Below, piece by piece: positions 1 through 6,500 of a stretch of DNA of 6,591 nt (position 1 is the first letter of the stretch; each line of letters opens with the position of its first letter). The notes beneath the pieces are model-generated. The model ran no database searches, was not told the origin of the DNA, and saw only the letters and a list, made by a program, of their open reading frames with translations. Position numbers and translations under genes: made by a program. The DNA comes from DATFXF01 sp035258565 (GTDB lineage Bacteria; Acidobacteriota; Terriglobia; Acidiferrales; UBA7541). The DNA lies in the NCBI GenBank assembly GCA_035258565.1, contig DATFXF010000251.1, positions 1 to 6,591 on the forward strand, read 5' to 3'.

Positions 1-884
1 GCCGCCTTCTGAATGATGGACGAGGCCTCGTGGATCTCATGCAGGGTCAGGCTCGAAGATCCGCTCACGTTGATCAGAATCCCCTGCGCGCCCTGGATGG
101 AGTTGTCTTCGAGCAGCGGGCTGCTGATGGCCCGGTTGGCGGCATCCACCGCGCGATTCGAACCCGAAGCGACCGCCGTACCCATCACCGCGTAGCCTTG
201 TCCCTGCATGATCGTTTTCACGTCGGCGAAGTCGCGATTGATGATCCCCGGGATGGTAATGATGTCGCTGATGCCCTGCACGGCCTGGCGCAGGATGTCG
301 TCGGCGATGCGGAAGGCTTCGAAGAAGCTCGTGCCGCGCTCCACGGTATCCATCAGCCGCTCGTTGGGAATGACGATCACCGTATCCACGCACCCAATCA
401 ACTCGTTGAGGGCCTGCTCGGCTTGAAGCATGCGCCGCTTGCCTTCAAACGCGAACGGTTTGGTGACCACAGCGACGCTCAGCGCGCCCAGCTCCGACGC
501 GAGCGAAGCCACGACTGGCGCCGCGCCGCTGCCGGTGCCTCCGCCGAGACCAGCGGTGAGAAAGATCATGTCGGCGCCCTCCAGGACCTCGATGATCTTT
601 TCCGTGTCCTCGAGCGCAGCCTTGCGGCCAACTTCGGGATTGGCCCCAGCCCCCAGTCCCTTGGTGAGCTTCGAACCGATCTGGAGCTTCACCGGCGCCT
701 GCGAAAGCTTCAGCGCCTGCAGGTCCGTGTTGGCGGCGATGAACTCAACGCCCTCCACCTTGGCGCGGATCATGCGGTTGACGGCATTTGACCCGCCGCC
801 GCCAACGCCGATCACCTTGATCCTTGCACCATGTTGTTGTTCCTCGCTGAACGAAATCCGAATGCCTGCTTCCTTGGGCATCAT
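1..884 (-). CDS. ftsZ: Cell division protein FtsZ (partial, C-terminus beyond left edge)
   Basis: Tubulin-like GTPase that polymerises into the cytoplasmic Z ring and recruits the divisome. The window holds 294 full codons; FtsZ is usually about 350-400 residues, so the end of the C-terminal subdomain, the linker and the conserved tail are missing at the left edge. Visible motifs, counted from the ATG at 884: GVGGGGSNAVNRM (26-38, nucleotide loop T1), NTDLQAL (52-58), GLGAGANPEVG (76-86, T3), AGLGGGTGSGAAP (111-123, T4 tubulin signature) and NRDFAD (216-221), the T7 loop whose acidic residues complete the GTPase site of the next subunit. The signature has Ser where most FtsZ proteins have Thr (GGGTGTG). 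The gene begins with two ATG codons (884 and 881). The ribosome binding site lies 4 bases from the first and 7 from the second, so the second is equally likely or better. It follows ftsA after 52 bases and is the last dcw gene visible. Confidence 0.98.
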   Translation of the reverse strand, partial: MMPKEAGIRISFSEEQQHGARIKVIGVGGGGSNAVNRMIRAKVEGVEFIAANTDLQALKLSQAPVKLQIGSKLTKGLGAGANPEVGRKAALEDTEKIIEVLEGADMIFLTAGLGGGTGSGAAPVVASLASELGALSVAVVTKPFAFEGKRRMLQAEQALNELIGCVDTVIVIPNERLMDTVERGTSFFEAFRIADDILRQAVQGISDIITIPGIINRDFADVKTIMQGQGYAVMGTAVASGSNRAVDAANRAISSPLLEDNSIQGAQGILINVSGSSSLTLHEIHEASSIIQKA

Positions 885-888
885 CCTT

Positions 889-896
889 CCTCCCCT
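889..896 (-). promoter_or_regulatory. Ribosome binding site of ftsZ
   Basis: On the minus strand the bases AGGGGAGG stand just before the two ATG codons of ftsZ. The GGAGG core (893-889) ends 4 bases before the ATG at 884 and 7 bases before the ATG at 881. The longer spacing is closer to the usual optimum and favours the second ATG. This is the strongest Shine-Dalgarno sequence in the window, which agrees with the high FtsZ level cells normally keep. Confidence 0.75.
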
Positions 897-936
897 CAGA
901 TTCACGTACCTCTCTCACCGGAATCAAACCAGCACC

Positions 937-2145
937 CTACTGTCCCGCAAACATGCTCTTGATCTTAGCCGCCAGCGTGCCGGGACGCTGTGCCGCCTGG
1001 CGTCTGGCACGCGCCCCGTAGGCCACCAGGCCCACCACGGTTGCGTACTCGGGCTGGGCCATCTCCTCCGGCATCCCCGCTAGCCCCCGCGGCGTGACGA
1101 ATCGCACCGGCAGCGCAAGCATCCGCTCGGCCGTCTCCACCAGGCCCCGGAGGCGCGAGCCGCCGCCCGCAAAGACCAGGCCCGCGGGAATCAGCGTATC
1201 CAGGCCCTCGCGCTTCAGCTCGTCGCGCAGCAAGGCGAGCAGTTCCTGCGCGCGCGCCTCGACAATCTCGCACAGCATCCGCGCATATACCGTGCGCGGA
1301 GGGCGGTCACCGACGCTGGCGATTTCGATGGCTTGATCTTTGCCGAGCAGCTCGCCCCAGGCGCAGGCTTGCTGCCGCTTGATCTTCTCTGCTTCGGGAA
1401 TGGGGGTGCGCAGGCCGACCGCTAGATCGTTCGTGAAATGGTCGCCGCCGACGGGAATGGCGGCGGTGTGGCGCACGACGCCGCCGCCGTACACCATGAT
1501 CTCCGTGGTGCCGCCGCCGATATCGACCAGACAGCAGCCCATCTCGCGTTCGTCCTGCGTCAGGCATACCTCGGCGGCCGCCAGCAGCTCGAGCACCGTA
1601 TCCGCCACGAGCACACCCGCTCGGTTCACCGCCGCCACCAGGTTCTGCGTGGCCGCGGCGGGAGCCGTCACGATGTGAACGTTCACTTCCAACCGCTGCC
1701 CCACCATGCCCAAGGGGTCGCGGATGTTGTCCTGCGCGTCGAGCAGAAACTCCTGCGGCAGGACATGCAGGATGGTGCGGTCCTCGGGCAGGGTCACGCT
1801 GCGCGCGGCGTCCACGGCACGGCGAATGTCCTCCCGCTGGATATCCTTGGGACGCGGGCCGAGCGTGATCCCTCCGTGGCTGTTCACGCCGCGGATCAGG
1901 CTGCCGGCCACCCCCAGGACCGCGGATTCCACCGGCACCCCGGCCACGCTTTCGGCCTCTTCCACCGCATGGCGAATCGAGCTCACTGTTGCGTCTAGGT
2001 TGACGATCAGGCCTTTGCGCAGGCCCTTCGATTCCGCTGCGCCCAGCGCAAGAAACTTGACCCCCTCCTCTTCCAGTTCGCCGATCAAGACGCAGGTCTT
2101 CGTGCTCCCAATGTCGAGCCCTACCAGATATCGGTCTTTCTTCAC
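937..2145 (-). CDS. ftsA: Cell division protein FtsA
   Basis: Actin-like ATP-binding protein that tethers FtsZ filaments to the inner face of the cytoplasmic membrane and signals to later divisome proteins. At 402 residues it is close to the usual family length (about 410-420). Visible features: phosphate-1 motif in GLDIGSTKTCVLIGE (9-23); the FtsA-specific 1C (SHS2) region, roughly 85-162; phosphate-2 motif LVDIGGGTTEIMVY (206-219); adenosine motif GLVFAGGGSRLRG (322-334). The last dozen residues (LAAKIKSMFAGQ) can form the short amphipathic helix that serves as membrane anchor in this family. The start is GTG at 2145, directly followed by the KKDRYLVGLDIG strand; no upstream ATG gives a better fit. 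The gene lies 13 bases after the ftsQ stop and 52 bases before ftsZ, the classical ftsQAZ order. Confidence 0.98.
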   Translation of the reverse strand: MKKDRYLVGLDIGSTKTCVLIGELEEEGVKFLALGAAESKGLRKGLIVNLDATVSSIRHAVEEAESVAGVPVESAVLGVAGSLIRGVNSHGGITLGPRPKDIQREDIRRAVDAARSVTLPEDRTILHVLPQEFLLDAQDNIRDPLGMVGQRLEVNVHIVTAPAAATQNLVAAVNRAGVLVADTVLELLAAAEVCLTQDEREMGCCLVDIGGGTTEIMVYGGGVVRHTAAIPVGGDHFTNDLAVGLRTPIPEAEKIKRQQACAWGELLGKDQAIEIASVGDRPPRTVYARMLCEIVEARAQELLALLRDELKREGLDTLIPAGLVFAGGGSRLRGLVETAERMLALPVRFVTPRGLAGMPEEMAQPEYATVVGLVAYGARARRQAAQRPGTLAAKIKSMFAGQ

Positions 2146-2155
2146 CGCTCCGCCG

Positions 2156-2160
2156 CTCCT
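2156..2160 (-). promoter_or_regulatory. Ribosome binding site of ftsA, overlapping the ftsQ stop
   Basis: AGGAG on the minus strand overlaps the ftsQ stop codon (TAG then GAG) and ends 10 bases before the GTG start of ftsA. A second GGAG (2151-2148) lies only 2 bases from the GTG and is probably too close. Ribosomes finishing ftsQ would cover this site, so ftsA translation is likely linked to ftsQ translation. Confidence 0.55.
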
Positions 2161-3097
2161 AACGGGAATGAGGGGCCTCGGCGGCTGGTTGCGCCTTGGC
2201 GGCCGTCGTCTTCGCCTCCGGATTCACCACCACCTGGCGTGCAAAGCGCAGGTCGACCGATTCCACAAGGCCAGCGCTCGCGTGCCAGGGGCCGATGTTT
2301 TCGACGAACACGCGGAACTTGTTTACAAAGTCGTTTTCACCAAAATGCACGAGCACCGGGCCCTGGTCGCCCACACCCGCGGCGCCCAGGCCGGCGATCT
2401 CGGCCAGCACGGCGCGCAAGTCTCGACCGTCGGAAAGATCCACCTCGCTGACATGGTCGGCAGCGCCCGGGCGAACGAGCTCGATCTCTTTCAGGAATTC
2501 GACGTAGAGCCGCATCCGCTGCTCACGAACTTCAGGCGGCACGCTCTCCCGAAGGCCGGTGACCACGGGAAAGCGGAACTCCCCGGCGAGCGGCCGCTCG
2601 AGCACAACGCCGAAGGCATCGAGGAGCGCCAAATCGGTGCCCAGGCGGAGGAACGCCACCGGCGTGCGCTCGACCAGCTCCACGCGCATGCGGTCCGGCA
2701 ACACGCGCTCGACACTGGCCTGCTCGACCCAAGGAATCTCCTCGAGCGTGCGCCGCCGCTTGGCCAGCGGGACGCGCAGGACGCTGCGCCCCCGGTCCGG
2801 ATAGAATTTTTCGAGCACCGCGGTGCGGCTGACGTAGTGATTGCCGACGAGCTCGATCTGGTCAGGTCTGGCGAGAATCATGCGCGGCGAATAGAGAAGG
2901 AAATTCGTGGTCAGGTGGATGAACCATCCGCCCGCAAGGATGGCGCCTCCCGCCACGAGCGCGCGGCGATAGAACGGCCAGCTCCGCCGGCTAAACTTCC
3001 GGCGGCGAATCTCCAGGGGCTTTTGCCGACGCAGATAGCGAGGCTCTTCGTCGCTCAAAAGCTCCGGCGGGTAGCTTTCGGACTCGGTCGCCATCAC
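2159..3097 (-). CDS. ftsQ: Cell division protein FtsQ (DivIB family)
   Basis: Bitopic inner-membrane protein that, with FtsB and FtsL, links the cytoplasmic Z ring to the septal synthase FtsW-FtsI. Counted from GTG 3097 it has 312 residues, somewhat longer than E. coli FtsQ (276). The layout is typical: a basic cytoplasmic N-terminus (about 1-44, Arg-rich), one membrane helix (about 46-68, starting ALVAGGAILAGGWFI), a POTRA domain (about 78-147, with IELVGNHYVS and the following WVEQASVERVLPDRMRVEL) and an FtsQ beta domain to about residue 290. The final 20 residues are Ala/Lys/Pro-rich and probably disordered. The start is either GTG 3097, sharing GTGA with the murB stop, or ATG 3094, sharing one base in TGATG. 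The ATG seems as good and would shorten the protein by one residue. Family conservation is low, so the call rests on topology, POTRA and position between murB and ftsA. Confidence 0.94.
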   Translation of the reverse strand: MMATESESYPPELLSDEEPRYLRRQKPLEIRRRKFSRRSWPFYRRALVAGGAILAGGWFIHLTTNFLLYSPRMILARPDQIELVGNHYVSRTAVLEKFYPDRGRSVLRVPLAKRRRTLEEIPWVEQASVERVLPDRMRVELVERTPVAFLRLGTDLALLDAFGVVLERPLAGEFRFPVVTGLRESVPPEVREQRMRLYVEFLKEIELVRPGAADHVSEVDLSDGRDLRAVLAEIAGLGAAGVGDQGPVLVHFGENDFVNKFRVFVENIGPWHASAGLVESVDLRFARQVVVNPEAKTTAAKAQPAAEAPHSR

Positions 3098-4002
3098 CTG
3101 TCCCAGACGATCACTTCATTCTCGAGCTCCAGGCCGTGCGTCGAGCGCACGCGCTCGCGCACCTGGGCCATCAGCTGCATCATATCCGCGCTACTGGCGC
3201 GGCCGGCGTTGATGAAGAAATTCGCATGACGGTCACTGACGCGCGCGTCTCCCACGCCCTGGCCCTTGAGGCCCAGTTCGTCAATCATGCGCCCGGCGGA
3301 GGCGCCGGGCGGATTCTTAAAGATGCAACCCGCGCTTTTTTGATCGAGCGGCTGGCTGGCGCGTCGTTTTTCGTTCGAGACGCGAATGCCCTGGAGGATT
3401 TCGCGGTACGGCTTGGAGGGCAGCTCCAATTTCACCGTCAGCATAATATCATCGGGGGCAAAAGAAGTGTGACGGTATTCGAAGCAAATTTGTGAACCGC
3501 GTAGGTTCAGCAGTTCTCGGCTCGCCGCCCGGTAGATCTCCACCTCGCGCACGAAGCTGCCGATTTGCGTCCCGTAGGCTCCCGCGTTCATCCTCAGCGC
3601 GCCCCCTATTGTGCCGGGAACGCCGATGAGACCTTCCATGCCGCCCAGATTGTTCTTCGCACAGTAGGTGACGGTGCGGCCCAGGTCCGCTGCGGCATCG
3701 ACGGAGACGAAATTTCCGCCGATAGACACCTCCTTGTCCGGCCGAGCGAATTGCAACACCACCCAGGGCAGTTCGCCATCCACAACCAACAGGTTCGTCC
3801 CGCCACCCAGGAAGCGATGCCTGATCCCCGCCCGATCCAGCAGGCCGATGAGCTCCGGCAGGTGGTGATACCGCCGGATCCGCAGCAGGTCGGTCGTTCC
3901 CCCGATCGCGAGCGAGGTTCGCTCTGCCAGCCAGGTGTCGGCCCGGAGTTCGACGCCCAAGTCGGGCAAGGCTGCCAGGATCTCCGCATCGCTAATGCGC
4001 AT
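3094..4002 (-). CDS. murB: UDP-N-acetylenolpyruvoylglucosamine reductase MurB
   Basis: FAD enzyme that uses NADPH to reduce UDP-GlcNAc-enolpyruvate to UDP-MurNAc, the second committed step of cytoplasmic peptidoglycan synthesis. From ATG 4002 it has 302 residues, the size of the short (type II) MurB proteins. FAD-binding PCMH-type signals are GERTS-like ERTSLAIGG near residue 27, FLGGGTNLLV (64-73) and GVPGTIGGALRMNAGAYG (127-144). Active-site candidates are Tyr176-Arg177 in FEYRHTSF (E. coli Tyr158-Arg159) and Glu296 in LELENEV (E. coli Glu325). In SAGCIFKNPPG the position of E. coli catalytic Ser229 is Cys226. Upstream in-frame starts exist (ATG 4062, TTG 4074) but they extend further into murC, lack a ribosome binding site and add residues with no family match, so I chose 4002. 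This start overlaps the murC stop by 11 bases; the ribosome binding site is weak, suggesting coupling to murC. Confidence 0.95.
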   Translation of the reverse strand: MRISDAEILAALPDLGVELRADTWLAERTSLAIGGTTDLLRIRRYHHLPELIGLLDRAGIRHRFLGGGTNLLVVDGELPWVVLQFARPDKEVSIGGNFVSVDAAADLGRTVTYCAKNNLGGMEGLIGVPGTIGGALRMNAGAYGTQIGSFVREVEIYRAASRELLNLRGSQICFEYRHTSFAPDDIMLTVKLELPSKPYREILQGIRVSNEKRRASQPLDQKSAGCIFKNPPGASAGRMIDELGLKGQGVGDARVSDRHANFFINAGRASSADMMQLMAQVRERVRSTHGLELENEVIVWDR

Positions 4003-5398
4003 CGTGGATGGAAACCTTTGCTCCCAACAGAACGGCCAACTCGCCAATGGCCTTTCCCACATTGCCGGCGCCAATCGTCAGCACCGCATCTCCCGGGCGT
4101 GAAGCCTCGAATAAGTACTCGATGCCCTCCTGCATGGAGCTGCGGAAAACCACATCCTTGTGTCCCGAGGCGCGAATCGCTGCGGCCAGGGATTCGCCGC
4201 TGATCCCGGGAATCGGCGTCTCCGAGGCGGCGTAGATGTCCGTCAGCACCAGGACGTCGGCCTGGTCAAACGCTCTCGAGAACTCCTTCCACAGGTGTTT
4301 GGTACGCGTGTAACGGTGCGGCTGGAAGAGAACCAGCAAGCGCTTCGGGCGGCATATCCGCGCGGCCTCGAGCGTGGCGCGGATTTCTGTGGGGTGATGG
4401 CCGTAATCGTCGATCAAGGTGATACCGTTCACGGTGCCTTTCACCTCGAACCTGCGGCCCACGCCGGCGAATTTCTCCAAGCCCTCGCGGATGACGTCCG
4501 CCGGGACGTCGAGGTACAACCCCACGGCCGCCGCGGCGGCCGCATTCCGAACGTTGTGAATCCCCGGCGAGGCGGCCAAGTGACACTTGCCCAGGTCCTG
4601 GCCCCGATGGGTCAGGCGAAATGTGCTGCCCAAGCCGCGCAGCTCGATCTCGCTGATCAGCAGGTCCGCCTGTTCGGAGAGGCCGTAGGAGATCACCGGG
4701 CGCTTCACTTCGGGCAGAATGGCCTGCACGTTGGGCTCGTCCGCGCAAACGATGGCGGCGCCATAGAACGGCACGCGATTCAAGAACTGGGTGAAGGCCT
4801 CCTGAATCTCGGCGAGCGAGCCGTACTGGTCCAGGTGTTCGCGGTCAATGTTGGTCACCACCGCGACCACCGGAGCCAGCAGGAGGAACGAACGGTCGCT
4901 TTCATCCGCTTCCACGACCATGTATTCGCCTCGCCCCAGCCAAGCCGTAGTCCCCACATGATTGACGCGCCCTCCGACAACGAAGGTCGGGTCGAATCCC
5001 GCCCGGGCAAGCACGGAAGCGACCATCGAGGTGGTGGTGGTCTTGCCGTGCGCGCCGGCTACGGCGATACCGTATTTCAGGCGCATCAGCTCGGCGAGCA
5101 TTTCGGCGCGCGGGATCACAGGGATCTTCAGCCGGTGCGCCTCGACGATTTCCGGATTGTCACGAGGAACCGCCGAGGAGACCACGACCACATGCGCCCC
5201 GCGCACCTGCTCGGCACGATGGCCCTCGTAGGTCGTGGCGCCGAGATTCCGCAGTCGCTCGGTGATCGGCGAAGCCTTCAGGTCGGACCCAGAAACGGCA
5301 TAGCCCAGGGTGAGCAGGACTTCGGCGATGCCACTCATGCCCATCCCCCCGATGCCCACCAGGTGGATGCGACGGAAATTGTGGAAGCTGACCATCAT
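3992..5398 (-). CDS. murC: UDP-N-acetylmuramate--L-alanine ligase MurC
   Basis: Cytoplasmic ATP-dependent ligase that joins L-alanine to UDP-MurNAc, starting the stem peptide of peptidoglycan. At 468 residues it has the normal family length. The three Mur-ligase domains are visible in order: an N-terminal Rossmann-type UDP-binding domain with LVGIGGMGMSGIAE (13-26); a central ATPase domain with P-loop GAHGKTTTT (115-123), EADESD (163-168) and NIDREHLDQY (183-192); and a C-terminal amino-acid-binding domain with GIHNVRNA (279-286), GRRFEVKG (314-321), DDYGHHPTEI (330-339), FQPHRYTRT (358-366) and TIGAGNV (441-447). DYGHHPTE is characteristic of MurC rather than MurD, MurE or MurF. The start is ATG 5398, sharing ATGA with the murG stop; a second ATG follows at 5395. 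In-frame sequence further upstream lies inside murG in another frame and is not family-like. Confidence 0.98.
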   Translation of the reverse strand: MMVSFHNFRRIHLVGIGGMGMSGIAEVLLTLGYAVSGSDLKASPITERLRNLGATTYEGHRAEQVRGAHVVVVSSAVPRDNPEIVEAHRLKIPVIPRAEMLAELMRLKYGIAVAGAHGKTTTTSMVASVLARAGFDPTFVVGGRVNHVGTTAWLGRGEYMVVEADESDRSFLLLAPVVAVVTNIDREHLDQYGSLAEIQEAFTQFLNRVPFYGAAIVCADEPNVQAILPEVKRPVISYGLSEQADLLISEIELRGLGSTFRLTHRGQDLGKCHLAASPGIHNVRNAAAAAAVGLYLDVPADVIREGLEKFAGVGRRFEVKGTVNGITLIDDYGHHPTEIRATLEAARICRPKRLLVLFQPHRYTRTKHLWKEFSRAFDQADVLVLTDIYAASETPIPGISGESLAAAIRASGHKDVVFRSSMQEGIEYLFEASRPGDAVLTIGAGNVGKAIGELAVLLGAKVSIHDAH

Positions 5399-6465
5399 TG
5401 CCGCGCCACCTGTTCGATCAGGTCCACGATCTCTCGGGTGGCGCGCGGCCGAGCCAGTTCCCGCGCGCGCTGCTCCATTTCCGGCAAGCGCTCGGCATGA
5501 TCGACGAGCGAGAGGATCTCGCTCGCCAGGCGCTCCGGCGTCAATTCGCGCTCCGGGATGAGCCGAGCCGCGCCCGCGCGTTCCATGACCTGCGCATTCC
5601 GCAACTGGTGGTGATCGGTAGCAGCCCCGAAGGGGATGAAGATGGCAGCGCGACCCGCGGCAGCGATCTCCGCAACGGTGATGGCGCCGGAGCGCCCAAC
5701 AATCAGATCCGCCTGGGCAAACCGCTCCGGCATGTTGGGCAGGAAGGGCAGCACCTCTGCCCGCCAATTGTGCCGCGCATAGGCCACGCGCACGGCATTA
5801 TGGTCGCGCTCGCCCGTTTGATGGACGATGGACAGTTGCTCTTTGCGCACGGCGAGTCGCTCCAGGGCAGCGACGACCACCCGGTTGATGGCCAACGAAC
5901 CCTGGCTGCCCCCGGTGATCAGAAGCCGAAACGGCGGCCCGGGTGGCCGGGGCCCACAGGCGAAGAACTCCGGGCGCACCGGACAGCCGGTGACCACCAC
6001 CTTGCGGCTCCAGTGCGCGTCCGGGGAATCAAATCCGGTGGCCACGCGCGTGACCATCTCCGCGAGCACGCGGTTGGTGAAGCCGGGCGCAGCATTGGGC
6101 TCGAAAATGACGGTAGGCAGCGAGCGCAAGGCCGCAACCAGCATGACCGGCCCCGCCGCGTAGCCGCCCACCCCGAAGCCCGCAGCAAATTCATGACGCC
6201 GCAGGATGCTCGCGGAATCCCACATCGCCGGCAACAGCAACGCGGCATTGCGTGCGAACTTCATCCCCCCGATTCCCTTCAGGCCGGCCGAGCGAATCGT
6301 CTCCAGCGGGAAGCCCGCCTGGCGTACCAGCTTGGCCTCGAGTCCGCGCTCGGTCCCCACGAACACCACTTCCCTCTTCGCGTCCCGGCGCAACCACTCT
6401 TGGGCGACAGCAAGCGCCGGGAACACATGGCCGCCGGTGCCGCCCCCTGCAATCATCAGCTTCAT
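5395..6465 (-). CDS. murG: Lipid II synthase MurG (undecaprenyl-PP-MurNAc-pentapeptide GlcNAc transferase)
   Basis: Peripheral inner-membrane GT-B glycosyltransferase that transfers GlcNAc from UDP-GlcNAc to lipid I, giving lipid II. At 356 residues it has the usual length. The N-terminal acceptor domain shows the glycine loop AGGGTGGHVFPA (6-17), GVGGYAAGP (98-106) and FEPNAAPGFTNR (121-132), where many homologues carry HEQN. The C-terminal UDP-GlcNAc domain shows ITGGSQGSLAIN (183-194), HQTGERD (215-221), FLPNMPERFAQADLIVGRSG (241-260), AITVAEIAAAG (261-271) and IPFGAATDHHQLRNAQ (277-292), which correspond to the family's donor-binding segments. The ATG at 6465 directly begins the first beta strand (MKLMIAGGG), so the start is secure. 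GAGGG sits almost on the ATG and AGGTGGAG (6484-6477) lies 11 bases away; neither spacing is ideal. It follows ftsW after 35 bases and overlaps murC by 4. Confidence 0.98.
   Translation of the reverse strand: MKLMIAGGGTGGHVFPALAVAQEWLRRDAKREVVFVGTERGLEAKLVRQAGFPLETIRSAGLKGIGGMKFARNAALLLPAMWDSASILRRHEFAAGFGVGGYAAGPVMLVAALRSLPTVIFEPNAAPGFTNRVLAEMVTRVATGFDSPDAHWSRKVVVTGCPVRPEFFACGPRPPGPPFRLLITGGSQGSLAINRVVVAALERLAVRKEQLSIVHQTGERDHNAVRVAYARHNWRAEVLPFLPNMPERFAQADLIVGRSGAITVAEIAAAGRAAIFIPFGAATDHHQLRNAQVMERAGAARLIPERELTPERLASEILSLVDHAERLPEMEQRARELARPRATREIVDLIEQVARQ
5406..5411 (-). promoter_or_regulatory. Ribosome binding site of murC inside the murG end
   Basis: AGGTGG on the minus strand lies within the last codons of murG and ends 7 bases before the murC ATG at 5398. 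It supports that start, or the tandem ATG at 5395 with a spacing of 10, and fits reinitiation after the overlapping murG stop. Confidence 0.5.
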
Positions 6466-6500
6466 TCCCTCGCTCGCTCCACCTGCTCGCTCCGAGAGAT

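Noticed and set aside
30..791. Open frame of about 253 codons on the plus strand opposite ftsZ
   Set aside because: The opposite strand encodes FtsZ with all GTPase motifs; this frame is its antisense shadow.
905..930. Possible promoter in the ftsA-ftsZ spacer (TTGATT followed after 17 bases by TGAATC)
   Set aside because: The -10 candidate matches the TATAAT consensus at only two of six bases, which is not enough to support a promoter.
1706..3229. Long open frame of about 507 codons on the plus strand, antiparallel to ftsA and ftsQ
   Set aside because: It is Arg/His/Pro/Ala-rich with no recognisable motif and lies opposite two genes with clear family motifs. GC-rich codon use on one strand commonly leaves such open frames on the other.
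4003..4074. Extended murB start at TTG 4074 or ATG 4062
   Set aside because: There is no ribosome binding site, the extra residues look unlike MurB and are encoded over the conserved murC end, and the ATG at 4002 gives the normal short-MurB length.
4525..4542. Perfect 18-base palindrome CGGCCGCCGCGGCGGCCG
   Set aside because: It falls inside murC and encodes the alanine run after GIHNVRN. GCG/GCC alanine codons produce such palindromes readily, so a binding site or hairpin role is not supported.
4160..5500. Open frame of about 446 codons on the plus strand, opposite murC and the end of murG
   Set aside because: Same reasoning: antisense shadow of a well-conserved gene, biased composition and no ribosome binding site or family signal that I can see.
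5399..5767. In-frame N-terminal extension of murC by 123 residues
   Set aside because: The extension overlaps murG in another frame, has a composition typical of an out-of-frame reading, and MurC proteins begin at about the HLVGIGG strand. The ATG at 5398 has a ribosome binding site.
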